Positions 25,715 to 35,443 are shown, counted from the first letter of the stretch. The stretch: 64,000 nucleotides of DNA from Caballeronia peredens (GCA_001544595.2 FCOH02000023.1:1-64000), one strand, 5' to 3'. The notes: generated by a model not told the origin, from the sequence alone. Made by a program: numbers and translations.

Positions 25715-25848
25715 GACGCGCCCTAGCAGAAAGCGTGGAAATGCGTCAAATCATAGTCGCGATTTCTCGAAAGGTGCTTGCAAAATAACCACCCAAAAGG
25801 GTCGCACTTAGAACATAATTCGATGAAACGGGCTCAGGGGACTCAAAA
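25715..25848. promoter_or_regulatory. Divergent control region between kynB and kynR
   Basis: 134 bp, more AT-rich than its surroundings, between divergent starts. TATGAT (minus strand, near 25752-25757) and CATAAT (plus strand, near 25814-25819) are candidate -10 boxes for the kyn operon and the regulator respectively. A small inverted repeat ACCC-AAAA-GGGT (25791-25802) lies between them. In Pseudomonas, KynR (Lrp type) activates kyn genes from the equivalent region in response to kynurenine; the binding site here is inferred, not identified. Confidence 0.5.
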
Positions 25849-26352
25849 ATGACCGGCTTCACGCTCGATGCAACGGATTGCCGAATTCTGGCGGTACTGC
25901 AGGAAGATGGACGGATCAGCAACCTGGACCTGGCGGAGCGCATTTCGCTTTCGCCGTCGGCGTGCTTGCGCCGAATGCGGCTGCTGGAAGAGGAAGGGGT
26001 GATCGCGAGCTATCGCGCATGCCTCGACCGTGAGCGGCTCGGCATCGAACTGGAGGCGTTCGTGCATGTCTCCATGCGCAACGACCAGGAAAACTGGCAC
26101 GAGAAGTTCGCGGCCGCGGTGCGCGAATGGCCGGAAGTGGTCGGCGCGTTCGTCGTGACGGGCGACACCCATTACGTGTTGCGGGTGCTCGCGCACAACC
26201 TCAAGCATTACTCCGACTTCATTCTCTCGAAGCTCTACAAGGCGCCCGGCGTGATCGACATCCGCTCGAACATCGTGCTTCAGACCATGAAGGACGACGC
26301 GGGCGTGCCGGTCGCGCTGATCGAGCAGCCGGTGCGCGCGCACACGCCCTGA
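25849..26352 (+). CDS. kynR: Lrp/AsnC-family regulator of kynurenine genes
   Basis: 167-residue Lrp-type regulator. The winged helix-turn-helix occupies about residues 4-60 (DCRILAVLQEDGRISNLDLA, LSPSACLRRMRLLEEEGVI) and the RAM ligand-binding domain about 65-150 (GDTHYVLRVLAHNLKHYSDF). The divergent position next to kynBUA matches KynR of other proteobacteria, an activator responding to kynurenine. The assignment rests on this context plus family. It converges on the flavin reductase gene with 3 bp between stops. Confidence 0.88.
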   Translation: MTGFTLDATDCRILAVLQEDGRISNLDLAERISLSPSACLRRMRLLEEEGVIASYRACLDRERLGIELEAFVHVSMRNDQENWHEKFAAAVREWPEVVGAFVVTGDTHYVLRVLAHNLKHYSDFILSKLYKAPGVIDIRSNIVLQTMKDDAGVPVALIEQPVRAHTP

Positions 26353-26355
26353 GCG

Positions 26356-26868
26356 TTATTCGAGCGGTCCCAGCGTGTGGAAATTGCCCGCCTGAAAGAC
26401 GAGCGGCGCAACCTTCGACACGCCTTCGCGCACGCCGCAACGCTCCACCTCGCCGACGAAGATCACGTGATCGCCTTCGTCGTAGCGGCTGCGGTTGTGA
26501 CACTCGAACCACGCGAGCGCGCCTTCCAGAACCGGCATGCCGGTGTCGCCCGCGGCGTGCGATACGCCTGCGAAGCGGTCGCCCTTGACCGTCGCGAAAC
26601 GGCGGCACAGGTCGAGTTGCGAGGCCGCCAGCACGTTCACCACGTAGTGACTGTTCGCGCGAAAGACCGCCATCGACGCCGATTTCGTCGCGAGACTCCA
26701 CAGCACGAGCGGCGGATCGAGCGACACCGAGTTGAACGAGCTCGCGGTAATGCCGATCGGCTGTCCGGAGGCGGTGCGCGTCGTGATGACGGTGACGCCG
26801 GTCGCGAACTGGCCGAGCGCGGCGCGAAACTCAGCAGGATCGAAATTCGGGGCTTTGGCGCGTGTCAT
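26356..26868 (-). CDS. Flavin reductase family protein
   Basis: 170-residue FMN-binding split-barrel protein of the HpaC/NTAB-reductase type, supplying reduced flavin to a partner monooxygenase or acting as a flavin:NAD(P)H reductase. Family motifs are FATGVTVITTRTASGQPIGI, ASSFNSVSLDPPLVLWSL and the terminal FQAGNFHTLG. No monooxygenase gene is adjacent, so the partner is unknown. Convergent with kynR; its upstream region (26869-27236) is shared with divergent msrA. Confidence 0.88.
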   Translation of the reverse strand: MTRAKAPNFDPAEFRAALGQFATGVTVITTRTASGQPIGITASSFNSVSLDPPLVLWSLATKSASMAVFRANSHYVVNVLAASQLDLCRRFATVKGDRFAGVSHAAGDTGMPVLEGALAWFECHNRSRYDEGDHVIFVGEVERCGVREGVSKVAPLVFQAGNFHTLGPLE

Positions 26869-27236
26869 TTGGCAGATGAGCGGGCAAATGGGCGGTCGAG
26901 TGTGTCGTGTGCTACCGAGCCGGCCGCGCGTCGCGCTTCAGTCGGAAGGATTTTTTCAGAAATCATGTAAAAACAACGGAATTGTGTCGATTCTAGCGGA
27001 ATCGGCTGCCCTCGGCCGCCAAATGACCCTCCGGACGCAGCAAGTTTCCTGCCGCCCGACGCTTTCTGCAGCGCCGGACCAAACCCAGTAAGCTCGATTC
27101 ATCCCGCGCCCGCCGACGTATCGACGCGCTTCGACGTGCTTCGAAGTGCACTAAAGCGCATTGAAGATTCGGCCGGGCGCATCCATATGCATGATCCGCG
27201 GCAAGGCCGCATGCACTTGATGAGGAGTGGCGCCAT
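26869..27236. other. Intergenic region between divergent flavin reductase and msrA genes
   Basis: 368 bp without a convincing gene. A short AT-rich stretch (about 26948-26985) and a near-repeat of CTTCGA around 27125-27145 are the only visible structure. A ribosome-binding site (GAGGAG, near 27220) precedes msrA. I see no consensus promoter that stands out. Confidence 0.5.
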
Positions 27237-27806
27237 ATGACCCAAGCGAACCAGCAGAACGAGCAGGCCAGATTCGAAACCGCGACGCTCGGCGGCGGCT
27301 GTTTCTGGTGCACCGAAGCCGTATTTCTGGCGGTGCAGGGCGTGGAATCGGTCGAATCCGGCTATGCGGGCGGCAAGGTGGTGAATCCGTCGTACGAGCA
27401 GGTCTGCGACGGCGAAACCGGCCACGCCGAAGTGGTGAAGGTCGTGTTCGATCCGGCTGTCATCGGTTATCGCGAGGTTCTCGAGATTTTCTTCGCGACG
27501 CACGATCCGACGCAGCTCAACCGGCAAGGCAACGACGTCGGCACGCAGTATCGCTCGGCCGTGTTCACGCATTCGGACGAGCAGCGCAAGATCGCGCTCG
27601 AAGTCATCGACGAACTGCAGCGCGAGGATGTCTACGGCGGCAAGATCGTGACGGAAGTCACGCCGCTCGACGGCGACTACTACGCCGCCGAGGCGTATCA
27701 CCAGAACTACTTCGCGCAACATCCGAATCAGGGTTATTGCGCGGCGGTCGTCGGGCCGAAGGTCGCGAAATTCCGCAAGAAGTTCGTGCATCGGCTGAAG
27801 GCGTGA
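27237..27806 (+). CDS. msrA: Peptide methionine sulfoxide reductase MsrA
   Basis: 189-residue cytoplasmic enzyme reducing S-sulfoxides of methionine, free or in proteins. The catalytic cysteine is Cys22 in LGGGCFWCTEAVF (the family GCFW motif); SGYAGGKVVNPSYEQVCDGE and the C-terminal HQNYFAQHPNQGYC segment with the recycling cysteine are present. It has a good ribosome-binding site and stands alone. Repair of oxidised proteins is the expected role. Confidence 0.97.
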   Translation: MTQANQQNEQARFETATLGGGCFWCTEAVFLAVQGVESVESGYAGGKVVNPSYEQVCDGETGHAEVVKVVFDPAVIGYREVLEIFFATHDPTQLNRQGNDVGTQYRSAVFTHSDEQRKIALEVIDELQREDVYGGKIVTEVTPLDGDYYAAEAYHQNYFAQHPNQGYCAAVVGPKVAKFRKKFVHRLKA

Positions 27807-27823
27807 ACCGCCGCTGAGCGGTT

Positions 27824-28963
27824 CTACGCAGTTCGCGCGCGCTCGCATGCTAAGGCGATGCCGCGCGCGAGTTCGAAACACGTGAGCGGCGCGGAGCCTT
27901 CCGCCTTGTTGTTCGCCGCGATCACGACCGGCTGGCCCGCGATCGCATAACGCGCGGCCAGTTCGGCGAGCGCGTCGCGCGTGTCGCGGTCTTCATCGAC
28001 GATCTTGTCGAACGGCTCGTATTTCGCCTTCGCCTGCTCATAGCGAAAGCCGCTGTGCAGACTCCAGCGCACGACGAGCGGCCCCATTCCTTCTTCGTCC
28101 AGCAATTCGAGCGCCTTCGCCTGGCGGCGCACGTCCGGCATGCGCGCGTGCACGCCGATGCAATAGCGCACCTTCGCGTCACGCAGCGCGCGGATGAAGC
28201 GCGGCGTGAGCATGACCGCGTCGCGGATCTCGACCGCGTAACAGGCGTCGCCCTCGAGCGGCGGCAGCGCGTTCAGAAACGCCGACAGCCGCTCGATGAA
28301 GTGCGCCGGCTCGACGATCATCGCGTCGGGCAGCGGCGAGAACTGGAACACGAGCGCGCCTGCTTTCGCGCCGAGCCCGCCGATGCACGGCGTGACGAAT
28401 TCGTCGATGGCGATCCGCGCGTTCAGGAACGCGGGATTGTCGGCGCCGGGCGCGCCGCGTTCGCCACGCACGAAGGCATCGGTGACGGAGGCGGGCGCCT
28501 TGACGATGAAGCGGAAATGTTCCGGCACCTGCGACGCATGGCGCGCATAGTCCGCGAGCGACAGCGGCGCGTAGAACGAGCGGTCGATCGACACGCTTTT
28601 CAGAAGCGGATGCGCGCCGTAGGCGGTGAGGCCGTCGCGCGAGAGCTTCGTGTTCGAATACGCGTCGCCGTAGACGATGCCGCGCCAGCCCGGAAACGAC
28701 CACGTGGATGTGCCGAGATGAACCGTGCCGGGCAGGCGCTGCGCGAGCGCTTCGAGTTCGGGCTGCGGCGGCGCGGGCAGCACGCCGCGCGGCTTCGCCG
28801 AGTTCGCTGGCTGTGCGGGCTTTGCCGTGTCGGCAGCTTCTGCAGGAAAAGCAGCAGGCACGGGCGCACCGAAGAGATCGAACTGATCTTCCGGCTCGCC
28901 CGTTTCCGGTTGCGTCGGATCGCGGTTCAGGACGCCTTCTCGTAGATGTACCGCCGCGACCAC
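27824..28963 (-). CDS. DUF72 (YecE-like) family protein
   Basis: Protein of up to 379 residues with a DUF72 TIM-barrel-like domain from about residue 75: LGTSTWSFPGWRGIVYGD at its start, then FYAPLSLADYARHASQVPEHFRF-like region and VEIRDAVMLTPRFI. Function is unestablished; other members are called YecE. The N-terminal 70 residues are a low-complexity Ala/Pro linker beginning QFDLFGAP. The start is uncertain: the GTG at 28963 lies inside the end of cfa (37-bp overlap), and no ATG occurs soon after it. Transcription probably continues from cfa. Confidence 0.8.
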   Translation of the reverse strand: MVAAVHLREGVLNRDPTQPETGEPEDQFDLFGAPVPAAFPAEAADTAKPAQPANSAKPRGVLPAPPQPELEALAQRLPGTVHLGTSTWSFPGWRGIVYGDAYSNTKLSRDGLTAYGAHPLLKSVSIDRSFYAPLSLADYARHASQVPEHFRFIVKAPASVTDAFVRGERGAPGADNPAFLNARIAIDEFVTPCIGGLGAKAGALVFQFSPLPDAMIVEPAHFIERLSAFLNALPPLEGDACYAVEIRDAVMLTPRFIRALRDAKVRYCIGVHARMPDVRRQAKALELLDEEGMGPLVVRWSLHSGFRYEQAKAKYEPFDKIVDEDRDTRDALAELAARYAIAGQPVVIAANNKAEGSAPLTCFELARGIALACERARTA

Positions 28964-30141
28964 GGCAGCGTCGTCGCGCTGCGTCCCGCCTTGCGGCAGA
29001 TCACCTGATAGATCGACACGTCGTCGTTCTCGAACGCGTACGCGCAGCCCGCGAGATACACGCGCCAGATGCGGAAGTGCGCGTCGTCGACGAGCTTCTT
29101 CGCCTCTTCAGCGTGCTCTTCGAAGCGATTCGCCCAGATGTCGAGCGTATGCGCGTAATGCCGCCGCAGGCTTTCGACGTCGATCGCTTCCAGCCCGCCG
29201 CGCTGCATGCTTTCGAGCGCCAGGCCGATATGCGGCAGCTCGCCGTCCGGAAACACGTATTTGTCGATGAATTCGCCGCCGCCGAGCGAAGTCTCGCCGC
29301 TGTCGGCATCCGACGACGTGATGCCGTGATTCATCGCGACGCCGTCATCGACGAGCAGATCGCGGATCTTCGCGAAGTAATCGGGCAGGTTCTTGCGCCC
29401 GACGTGCTCGAACATGCCGACGCTCGTGATGCGGTCGAACTGCCCGGGAACGTCGCGATAGTCCTGCAGGCGGATTTCGATCTGATTTTCGAGGCCCGCC
29501 GCCTTCACGCGCTCGGTCGCGAGCTTGAACTGGTTTTCGGAGAGCGTGACGCCGACGCACTTCGCGCCGAACTTCTGCGCCGCGCGGATCACGAGCGCGC
29601 CCCAGCCGCAGCCGATATCGAGCAGGCGATGGCCCGGCTGCAACTGAATCTTCGTGAGAATGTGGTCGATCTTCTTGAGTTGCGCGGTATCGATGTCTTC
29701 GTCGCCGTTCTCGAAATAGGCGCAGGAGTACACCATGTTCTTGTCGAGCCAGAGCTGATAGAACTCGTTCGACACATCGTAGTGATACTGAATGGCCTTC
29801 TTGTCCGACGCCTTCGAGTGATTGAAGTAGCGCCGCACGCGCGCGAGCTTGCTGGCATTCGTCACGGTGCTCTTCGCGAGCGAATAACCGATGTTGATGA
29901 TATCGGTGAGCTTGCCCTCGATATCGATCTTGCCCTTCACGTAGGCTTCACCGAGATTGTCGAGACTCGGTTCCAGCAAGTAGGGCAGCGCGGTCGCGGT
30001 CTTCACGTGCAACGTCACCTGCGGCGCGGCGAACTGGCCGAAGTCGTGTTGCTGTCCGTCCCACAGCACGAGCCGCGCGGGCAGATTGGCCCGTTCGCGA
30101 ACTTCGTCAACCCATTGCGTCAGCTTCTTCTCCCAGAACAT
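28927..30141 (-). CDS. cfa: Cyclopropane-fatty-acyl-phospholipid synthase
   Basis: 404-residue SAM-dependent enzyme adding a methylene bridge to unsaturated acyl chains of membrane phospholipids, a stationary-phase and acid-stress modification. The SAM-binding motif is LLDIGCGWGALVIRAAQ (residues 173-189). Other CFA synthase signatures are QYHYDVSNEFYQLWLDKNMVY-type substrate segment (about 117-137), SVGMFEHVGRKN and YVFPDGELPH. It is full length. It is followed by the DUF72 gene with overlapping ends and preceded by pdxH after 111 bp. Confidence 0.96.
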   Translation of the reverse strand: MFWEKKLTQWVDEVRERANLPARLVLWDGQQHDFGQFAAPQVTLHVKTATALPYLLEPSLDNLGEAYVKGKIDIEGKLTDIINIGYSLAKSTVTNASKLARVRRYFNHSKASDKKAIQYHYDVSNEFYQLWLDKNMVYSCAYFENGDEDIDTAQLKKIDHILTKIQLQPGHRLLDIGCGWGALVIRAAQKFGAKCVGVTLSENQFKLATERVKAAGLENQIEIRLQDYRDVPGQFDRITSVGMFEHVGRKNLPDYFAKIRDLLVDDGVAMNHGITSSDADSGETSLGGGEFIDKYVFPDGELPHIGLALESMQRGGLEAIDVESLRRHYAHTLDIWANRFEEHAEEAKKLVDDAHFRIWRVYLAGCAYAFENDDVSIYQVICRKAGRSATTLPWSRRYIYEKAS

Positions 30142-30252
30142 GCTTGTTTCTCCGCGCTAGATGAAATCAAGGGAAGGCTCGCGCCTCCATGTTCGTACTG
30201 CTTGCCGCTTCGTCCGTTCGTTGCTTCGCCGTGCCGAGTTCCGCGCCGCGCG

Positions 30253-30894
30253 TTACGGTGCGAGCCGCGCGATGCGCCACGGACCGTCCGCGAGTTCGCG
30301 CGTATAGACGATGCGGTCGTGCAGCCGTGACGGGCGTCCCTGCCAGAATTCGATGGAATCGGGCACGAGGCGATAGCCGCCCCAATGCGGCGGACGCGGC
30401 GGCGCGTCGCCGAAACGGGCGGTCATTTCGCGTTCGCGTGCTTCCAGCGCCTCGCGGCTTTCGAGCGGCTGACTCTGGTCCGATGCCCACGCGCCGATGC
30501 GCGAGCCGAGCGGGCGCGAGGCGTAATACGCGTCGCTTTCCCCGGCGCTCGTCTGTTCGACGCGGCCCTCGATGCGCACTTGCCGCTCGAGTTCGATCCA
30601 GTGAAACAGCAGGCTCGCCGCGGGATTGGCGGCGATTTCGCGGCCCTTGCGGCTTTCGTAGTTGGTAAAGAAGACGAATCCGCGCTCGTCGACGCCCTTG
30701 ATGAGCACGATGCGAGCAGACGGACGCCCTTCGCGATCGACGGTCGCGAGGGTCATGGCATTCGGTTCGGGCAACTTCGCATCGAGCGCCTGCGCGAACC
30801 AGGTCTCGAACTGGCGAAACGGGTTCGGGTCGACGTCGGCGGTGTCCAGTGCGCCGCGTGAATAGTTCGTGCGAAGATCAGCAAGGGTGGTCAT
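30253..30894 (-). CDS. pdxH: Pyridoxamine 5'-phosphate oxidase
   Basis: 213-residue FMN flavoprotein converting pyridoxamine or pyridoxine 5'-phosphate to pyridoxal 5'-phosphate with O2. Signatures are NAMTLATVDREGRPSARIVL, FVFFTNYESRKGREI, RPLGSRIGAWASDQSQPLES and the C-terminal FWQGRPSRLHDRI. It supplies cofactor for PLP enzymes such as GlyA and KynU encoded in this window. Transcribed toward cfa, divergent from tcdA across 286 bp. Confidence 0.97.
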   Translation of the reverse strand: MTTLADLRTNYSRGALDTADVDPNPFRQFETWFAQALDAKLPEPNAMTLATVDREGRPSARIVLIKGVDERGFVFFTNYESRKGREIAANPAASLLFHWIELERQVRIEGRVEQTSAGESDAYYASRPLGSRIGAWASDQSQPLESREALEAREREMTARFGDAPPRPPHWGGYRLVPDSIEFWQGRPSRLHDRIVYTRELADGPWRIARLAP

Positions 30895-31180
30895 TTTTTA
30901 TGCAATCGCTACAGTCGCGTCAGTATAGCCAGAGTAAAACGTTCTTGCCCTGATTACCCGGAGACCTGTGAGAGCGCCCATTGCGCAAACCACTGCCGAC
31001 TATCACGTCTCCGGTTTCGATAAGGCAGAATACGCAATTCGGCCGCATTTTGCATAATCCGACACGCAACTTTGCAACACCGATAGCCGCTTGTAAGCCT
31101 TGATTGACGCGGCACAAGGACTATCGCAATTTGCTGTTTGCAGTCGGCTTTCAACGCTCCACGTTTCGACCCCGCACGAC

Positions 31181-32035
31181 ATGAACGCCTCATCCGACAT
31201 TGCCATGACGCCTCCCGCCGACGAAGCCGCCGAAGCCGTCGATCGCGAGCGCCGCTTCGGCGGCATCGCGCGTTTGTACGGCGCCCCCGCGCTTGCCGCG
31301 TTCCGGAATGCGCATGTCGCGGTGATCGGAATCGGCGGCGTCGGCTCGTGGGTCGCGGAGGCGCTCGCGCGCAGCGCCGTCGGCAAGCTGACGCTGATCG
31401 ATCTCGACAACGTCGCCGAAAGCAACACGAACCGCCAGATTCACGCGCTCGACGGCAACTACGGCAAGGCCAAAGTCGCGGCGATGGCCGAGCGCATCGG
31501 CCTGATCGATCCCGCGTGCGACGTGCGCCAGATCGAGGACTTCGTCGAACTGGGCAACTTCGACGAAACGCTGGGCGGCGGCTTCGATTTCATCGTCGAT
31601 GCGATCGACAGCGTGCGCACGAAAACGGCGCTGATTGCGTGGTGCGTGGCGCGCAAGCAGGCGCTCATCACCGTGGGCGGCGCGGGCGGGCAGCTCGATC
31701 CGACGCGCATCCGCATCGACGATCTCGCGCTCACGATTCAGGACCCGCTGCTCTCGAAGGTGCGCGGCCAGTTGCGCAAGCTGCACGGCTTTCCGCGCGG
31801 GCCGAAGGCGCGCTTCAAGGTGAGCGCGGTGTATTCCGACGAGCCTTTGATCTATCCCGAAGCGCCCGTGTGCGATCTGAGCGAAGGCGCCGAGCATCTG
31901 GAAACCGGCGCGGGCTATGCCGGCCCGGTCGGGCTCAATTGCGCGGGTTTCGGCTCCAGCGTGTGCGTGACGGCGAGCTTCGGCTTCGCGGCCGCCGCGC
32001 ATGTGCTGCGGGCGCTGGCCAAACCCGCGGCGTAG
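31181..32035 (+). CDS. tcdA: tRNA threonylcarbamoyladenosine dehydratase (TcdA/CsdL)
   Basis: 284-residue ThiF/E1-like enzyme that cyclises t6A37 of tRNA to ct6A using ATP. The nucleotide-binding motif is VIGIGGVGSWVAEALARSAV (about residues 49-68), followed by LTLIDLDNVAESNTNRQIHA and the partner segment VDAIDSVRTKTALI. The C-terminal half contains GGAGGQLDPTRIRIDDL. The start at 31181 was chosen; an ATG at 31205 is an alternative. It ends in a strong hairpin terminator shared with the convergent thioredoxin-like gene. Confidence 0.92.
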   Translation: MNASSDIAMTPPADEAAEAVDRERRFGGIARLYGAPALAAFRNAHVAVIGIGGVGSWVAEALARSAVGKLTLIDLDNVAESNTNRQIHALDGNYGKAKVAAMAERIGLIDPACDVRQIEDFVELGNFDETLGGGFDFIVDAIDSVRTKTALIAWCVARKQALITVGGAGGQLDPTRIRIDDLALTIQDPLLSKVRGQLRKLHGFPRGPKARFKVSAVYSDEPLIYPEAPVCDLSEGAEHLETGAGYAGPVGLNCAGFGSSVCVTASFGFAAAAHVLRALAKPAA

Positions 32036-32056
32036 TTTTTGTCACGACGGACGCAA

Positions 32057-32086
32057 AACGGCCGGCCTCACGGGAAGCCGGCCGTT
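32057..32086. terminator. Bidirectional hairpin between tcdA and the CnoX-like gene
   Basis: 10-bp stem AACGGCCGGC (32057-32066) with GCCGGCCGTT (32077-32086). The plus side continues CTCGTTT and the minus side TTTGCG, so U-runs are short; the convergent arrangement supports use by both genes. Confidence 0.75.
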
Positions 32087-32132
32087 CTCGTTTCGAGCGC
32101 CATTTCGGGCGTTCAGGCGCGGCTCGCGCCGG

Positions 32133-32981
32133 TCAGTTGATCGCCGCGCTCAGCTTGCGCCGCCACTGCGACACGAGATCCGGCTGATTCGCGGCAAGCT
32201 CGAAGACGGACAGCATCGTCTTGCGGCCGACATCGTCCATGAACGCGCGGTCACGCACGACGATCGCCAGCAAATGCTCCAACGCCCCCGCGTAATCGCG
32301 GCCCGCGATCAGGCGGTTCGCCAGCGCGAAGCGCGCATCGAGATCGTCGGGATTGGCTTTCACCGCGTCGATCAGCGCGTCGGCGGGCGGCAGGTCGGCG
32401 GCGGCATCGGCGGCGTCGAGCTCGGTCTTGAGCGCGTTGTAGCGCGCGTCGATGCCTTGCGTCGTCTTCGGCGACAGCAGCTTTTCCTCGTCCTTCGCTT
32501 CGTCGATGCGGCGTTCGGCGATCAGCCATTCGATCAGGTCGAGGCGGGCGTCGTCGTAGCCGGGATCGAGGGCGAGCGCGGCCTTGATCGTGTCGATGGC
32601 CTGCTTGCGCTCGCCCGCGGCCCACGCGTTGTGCGCGGTCTGGCGTTCGGCGTCGGCGCCGTCGGGCACGAGCCGGTCGAGAAATTCGCGCAACTGGCCT
32701 TCGGGCAGCACGCCGATGAACTGATCGACCGGGCGGCCCTCCGCGAACGCGATCACGTGCGGAATGCTGCGCACCTGAAAATGCGCCGCGAGTTCCTGAT
32801 TCTCGTCGACGTTCACCTTGACGAGCTTCCATTTGCCCGCGGCTTCGGCTTCGAGCTTCTCCAGCATGGGTCCGAGCGTCTTGCACGGGCCGCACCAGGG
32901 CGCCCAGAAATCGACCAGAACGGGCGCGAGCATCGATGCATTGATGACATCGTTCTCGAAGGTGGCGAGGGTCGTATCCAT
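32133..32981 (-). CDS. Thioredoxin-TPR protein (CnoX/YbbN-like chaperedoxin)
   Basis: 282-residue cytoplasmic protein. Residues 1-110 are a thioredoxin fold with intact active site WAPWCGPCK (Cys30/Cys33). Residues about 115-282 are TPR-like helices (AWAAGERKQAIDTIKAALAL). This is the layout of CnoX/YbbN, which protects substrates from oxidative aggregation and hands them to GroEL or DnaK. Escherichia coli CnoX has SxxC, whereas this protein keeps CxxC, so it can in principle also act as an oxidoreductase. Transcribed alone. Confidence 0.9.
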   Translation of the reverse strand: MDTTLATFENDVINASMLAPVLVDFWAPWCGPCKTLGPMLEKLEAEAAGKWKLVKVNVDENQELAAHFQVRSIPHVIAFAEGRPVDQFIGVLPEGQLREFLDRLVPDGADAERQTAHNAWAAGERKQAIDTIKAALALDPGYDDARLDLIEWLIAERRIDEAKDEEKLLSPKTTQGIDARYNALKTELDAADAAADLPPADALIDAVKANPDDLDARFALANRLIAGRDYAGALEHLLAIVVRDRAFMDDVGRKTMLSVFELAANQPDLVSQWRRKLSAAIN

Positions 32982-33062
32982 GCGTTCTCTCCTAATGCTT
33001 GCGGTCGTCGATCTCGCTTATATGGGGACGATCCACCCGGCTCTCAAGCGCTGCAGCGCGAT

Positions 33063-33953
<891 letters not shown>

Positions 33954-34126
33954 GGCGGATTCCGGAAGTCAGGCCGGGCGCCGGACGGCACCCGTGGAAC
34001 CGTCGATTCTACCGGCCGATTTCGCGTGATGCAGACGCGTTGCCGGCTTCCTTCTGTCTGTATCGCCGTGTTTCCGGTATGCGTGCAGCGTCGCGCAACG
34101 TTCACCCACTCCATAGGAGATTCGAA

Positions 34127-34387
34127 ATGAGCAAGAGCAAGCTGTTGACCGCCCTTACCGTGGGCATTTTCACGGCCACTGCCGCGACCGGCGCGATGGC
34201 GCAGACTTCGTCGGGCAACTCGACGGGCGCGATGGGCAACGACACCGCCGGAACGTCGGACAGTTCTTCCGGCACGATGAAGCACAAGAAGCCGAGGAAG
34301 CACACCGCGCAACCGTCGTCGGGCAAGAAGACGCCGGATACCGAAACGGGCAATAACGCGGCGGCGGAGTCCGGCCAGAGCAAGTAA
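34127..34387 (+). CDS. Small exported Ser/Thr/Gly-rich protein
   Basis: 86-residue protein that I do not recognise. A Sec signal peptide (LLTALTVGIFTATAATGAMA) with probable cleavage after Ala25 gives a mature chain of about 60 residues, rich in Ser, Thr, Gly and Asn, with a lysine cluster (TMKHKKPRKHTAQ) in the middle and no cysteine. It looks disordered. The start is supported by TAGGAGA seven bases upstream. Similar short periplasmic proteins of unknown function are common in Burkholderia. Confidence 0.7.
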   Translation: MSKSKLLTALTVGIFTATAATGAMAQTSSGNSTGAMGNDTAGTSDSSSGTMKHKKPRKHTAQPSSGKKTPDTETGNNAAAESGQSK

Positions 34388-34561
34388 GCGGCGGCTTTTG
34401 CCGTCGGGAAGGCGCTCGCGTCGTGGCGTTGTCGCGGCGGCGCGGGCGCTTTTTGGTGTTTGTCGATGCGCGCGGCTCACGCATATTTGACGAACCCGCC
34501 GCGCGGCCCTCCGTTACACTCATCGGCTCACCGGTAACGGGCAGATGAGAGGAGCAGGGCG

Positions 34562-35443
34562 ATGTCGCCAAAGGATTTGCTGATCGCCGCGGTGGTCATT
34601 CTTGCGTGGGGCGTGAACTTCGTCGTCATCAAGCTGGGACTGCACGGCGTGCCGCCGATGCTGCTCGGCGCGCTGCGTTTCGCGCTCGCCGCGTTGCCCG
34701 CGTTCTTCGTCAAGCGTCCGCAGATTCCGCTGCGCTGGCTCTTCGCTTACGGCCTCACCATCTCGCTCGGACAATTCGCGCTGCTGTTCTACGGCATGTA
34801 TGTCGGCATGCCGGCGGGGCTCGCGTCGCTCGTGCTGCAGGCGCAGGCGTTCTTCACCCTCATCTTCGCGGCGATGTTTCTCGGCGAGCGCATCCGCGCG
34901 GCGAACGTCGCCGGTCTCGTGATCGCGGCGGCGGGGCTTGCGCTGATCGGCATGCAGGGCGGCCACGCGATGACCATCACCGGTTTTCTGTTCACGATCG
35001 CCGCGTCCGCGATGTGGGCGCTCGGCAATGTCGTCACGAAGGCGATGGGCAAGGTCGATCTGCTGTCGCTCGTCGTATGGGGCAGCCTGATCCCGCCGCT
35101 CCCGTTTCTCGCGCTCTCGCTGATCTTCGAAGGCCCGGCGCGCATCGAAGCGAGTCTCGCAGCCATTCCGCTCGTCTCCGTGTTCGCGATTCTCTACCTC
35201 GCTTTCGTCGCGACGATCGTCGGCTACAGCCTGTGGGGAAAGCTGCTCGCGCGCTATCCGGCAGGCAGCGTCGCGCCGTTCTCGCTGCTCGTTCCGGTGA
35301 TCGGGCTCGTCTCGGCGGCGCTGGTGCTCGGCGAGGGACTGAGCGCTGCGCAGATCGCGGGCGCGGCGCTCGTGATGGCGGGGCTCGTGGTGAACGTGTT
35401 CGGCGCGCGCTTCATCCAGCGCATTCTGCCGTCGGCGCGCTGA
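34562..35443 (+). CDS. EamA-family (DMT) transporter
   Basis: 293-residue inner-membrane protein with ten hydrophobic helices arranged as two EamA repeats (repeat 1 about 5-135, repeat 2 about 145-285). Examples are ILAWGVNFVVIKLGLHGVPP at the first helix and LLVPVIGLVSAALVLGEGLS near helix nine. It resembles Escherichia coli EamA/YdeD exporters of cysteine and O-acetylserine pathway metabolites; the substrate here is unproven. Good ribosome-binding site (GAGGAG). It converges on amiC with 27 bp between. Confidence 0.9.
   Translation: MSPKDLLIAAVVILAWGVNFVVIKLGLHGVPPMLLGALRFALAALPAFFVKRPQIPLRWLFAYGLTISLGQFALLFYGMYVGMPAGLASLVLQAQAFFTLIFAAMFLGERIRAANVAGLVIAAAGLALIGMQGGHAMTITGFLFTIAASAMWALGNVVTKAMGKVDLLSLVVWGSLIPPLPFLALSLIFEGPARIEASLAAIPLVSVFAILYLAFVATIVGYSLWGKLLARYPAGSVAPFSLLVPVIGLVSAALVLGEGLSAAQIAGAALVMAGLVVNVFGARFIQRILPSAR

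Noticed and set aside
28708..30330. 540-codon plus-strand frame opposite cfa
   Set aside because: Cfa on the minus strand is unmistakable; the plus frame is Arg/Ala/Val-rich without motifs.
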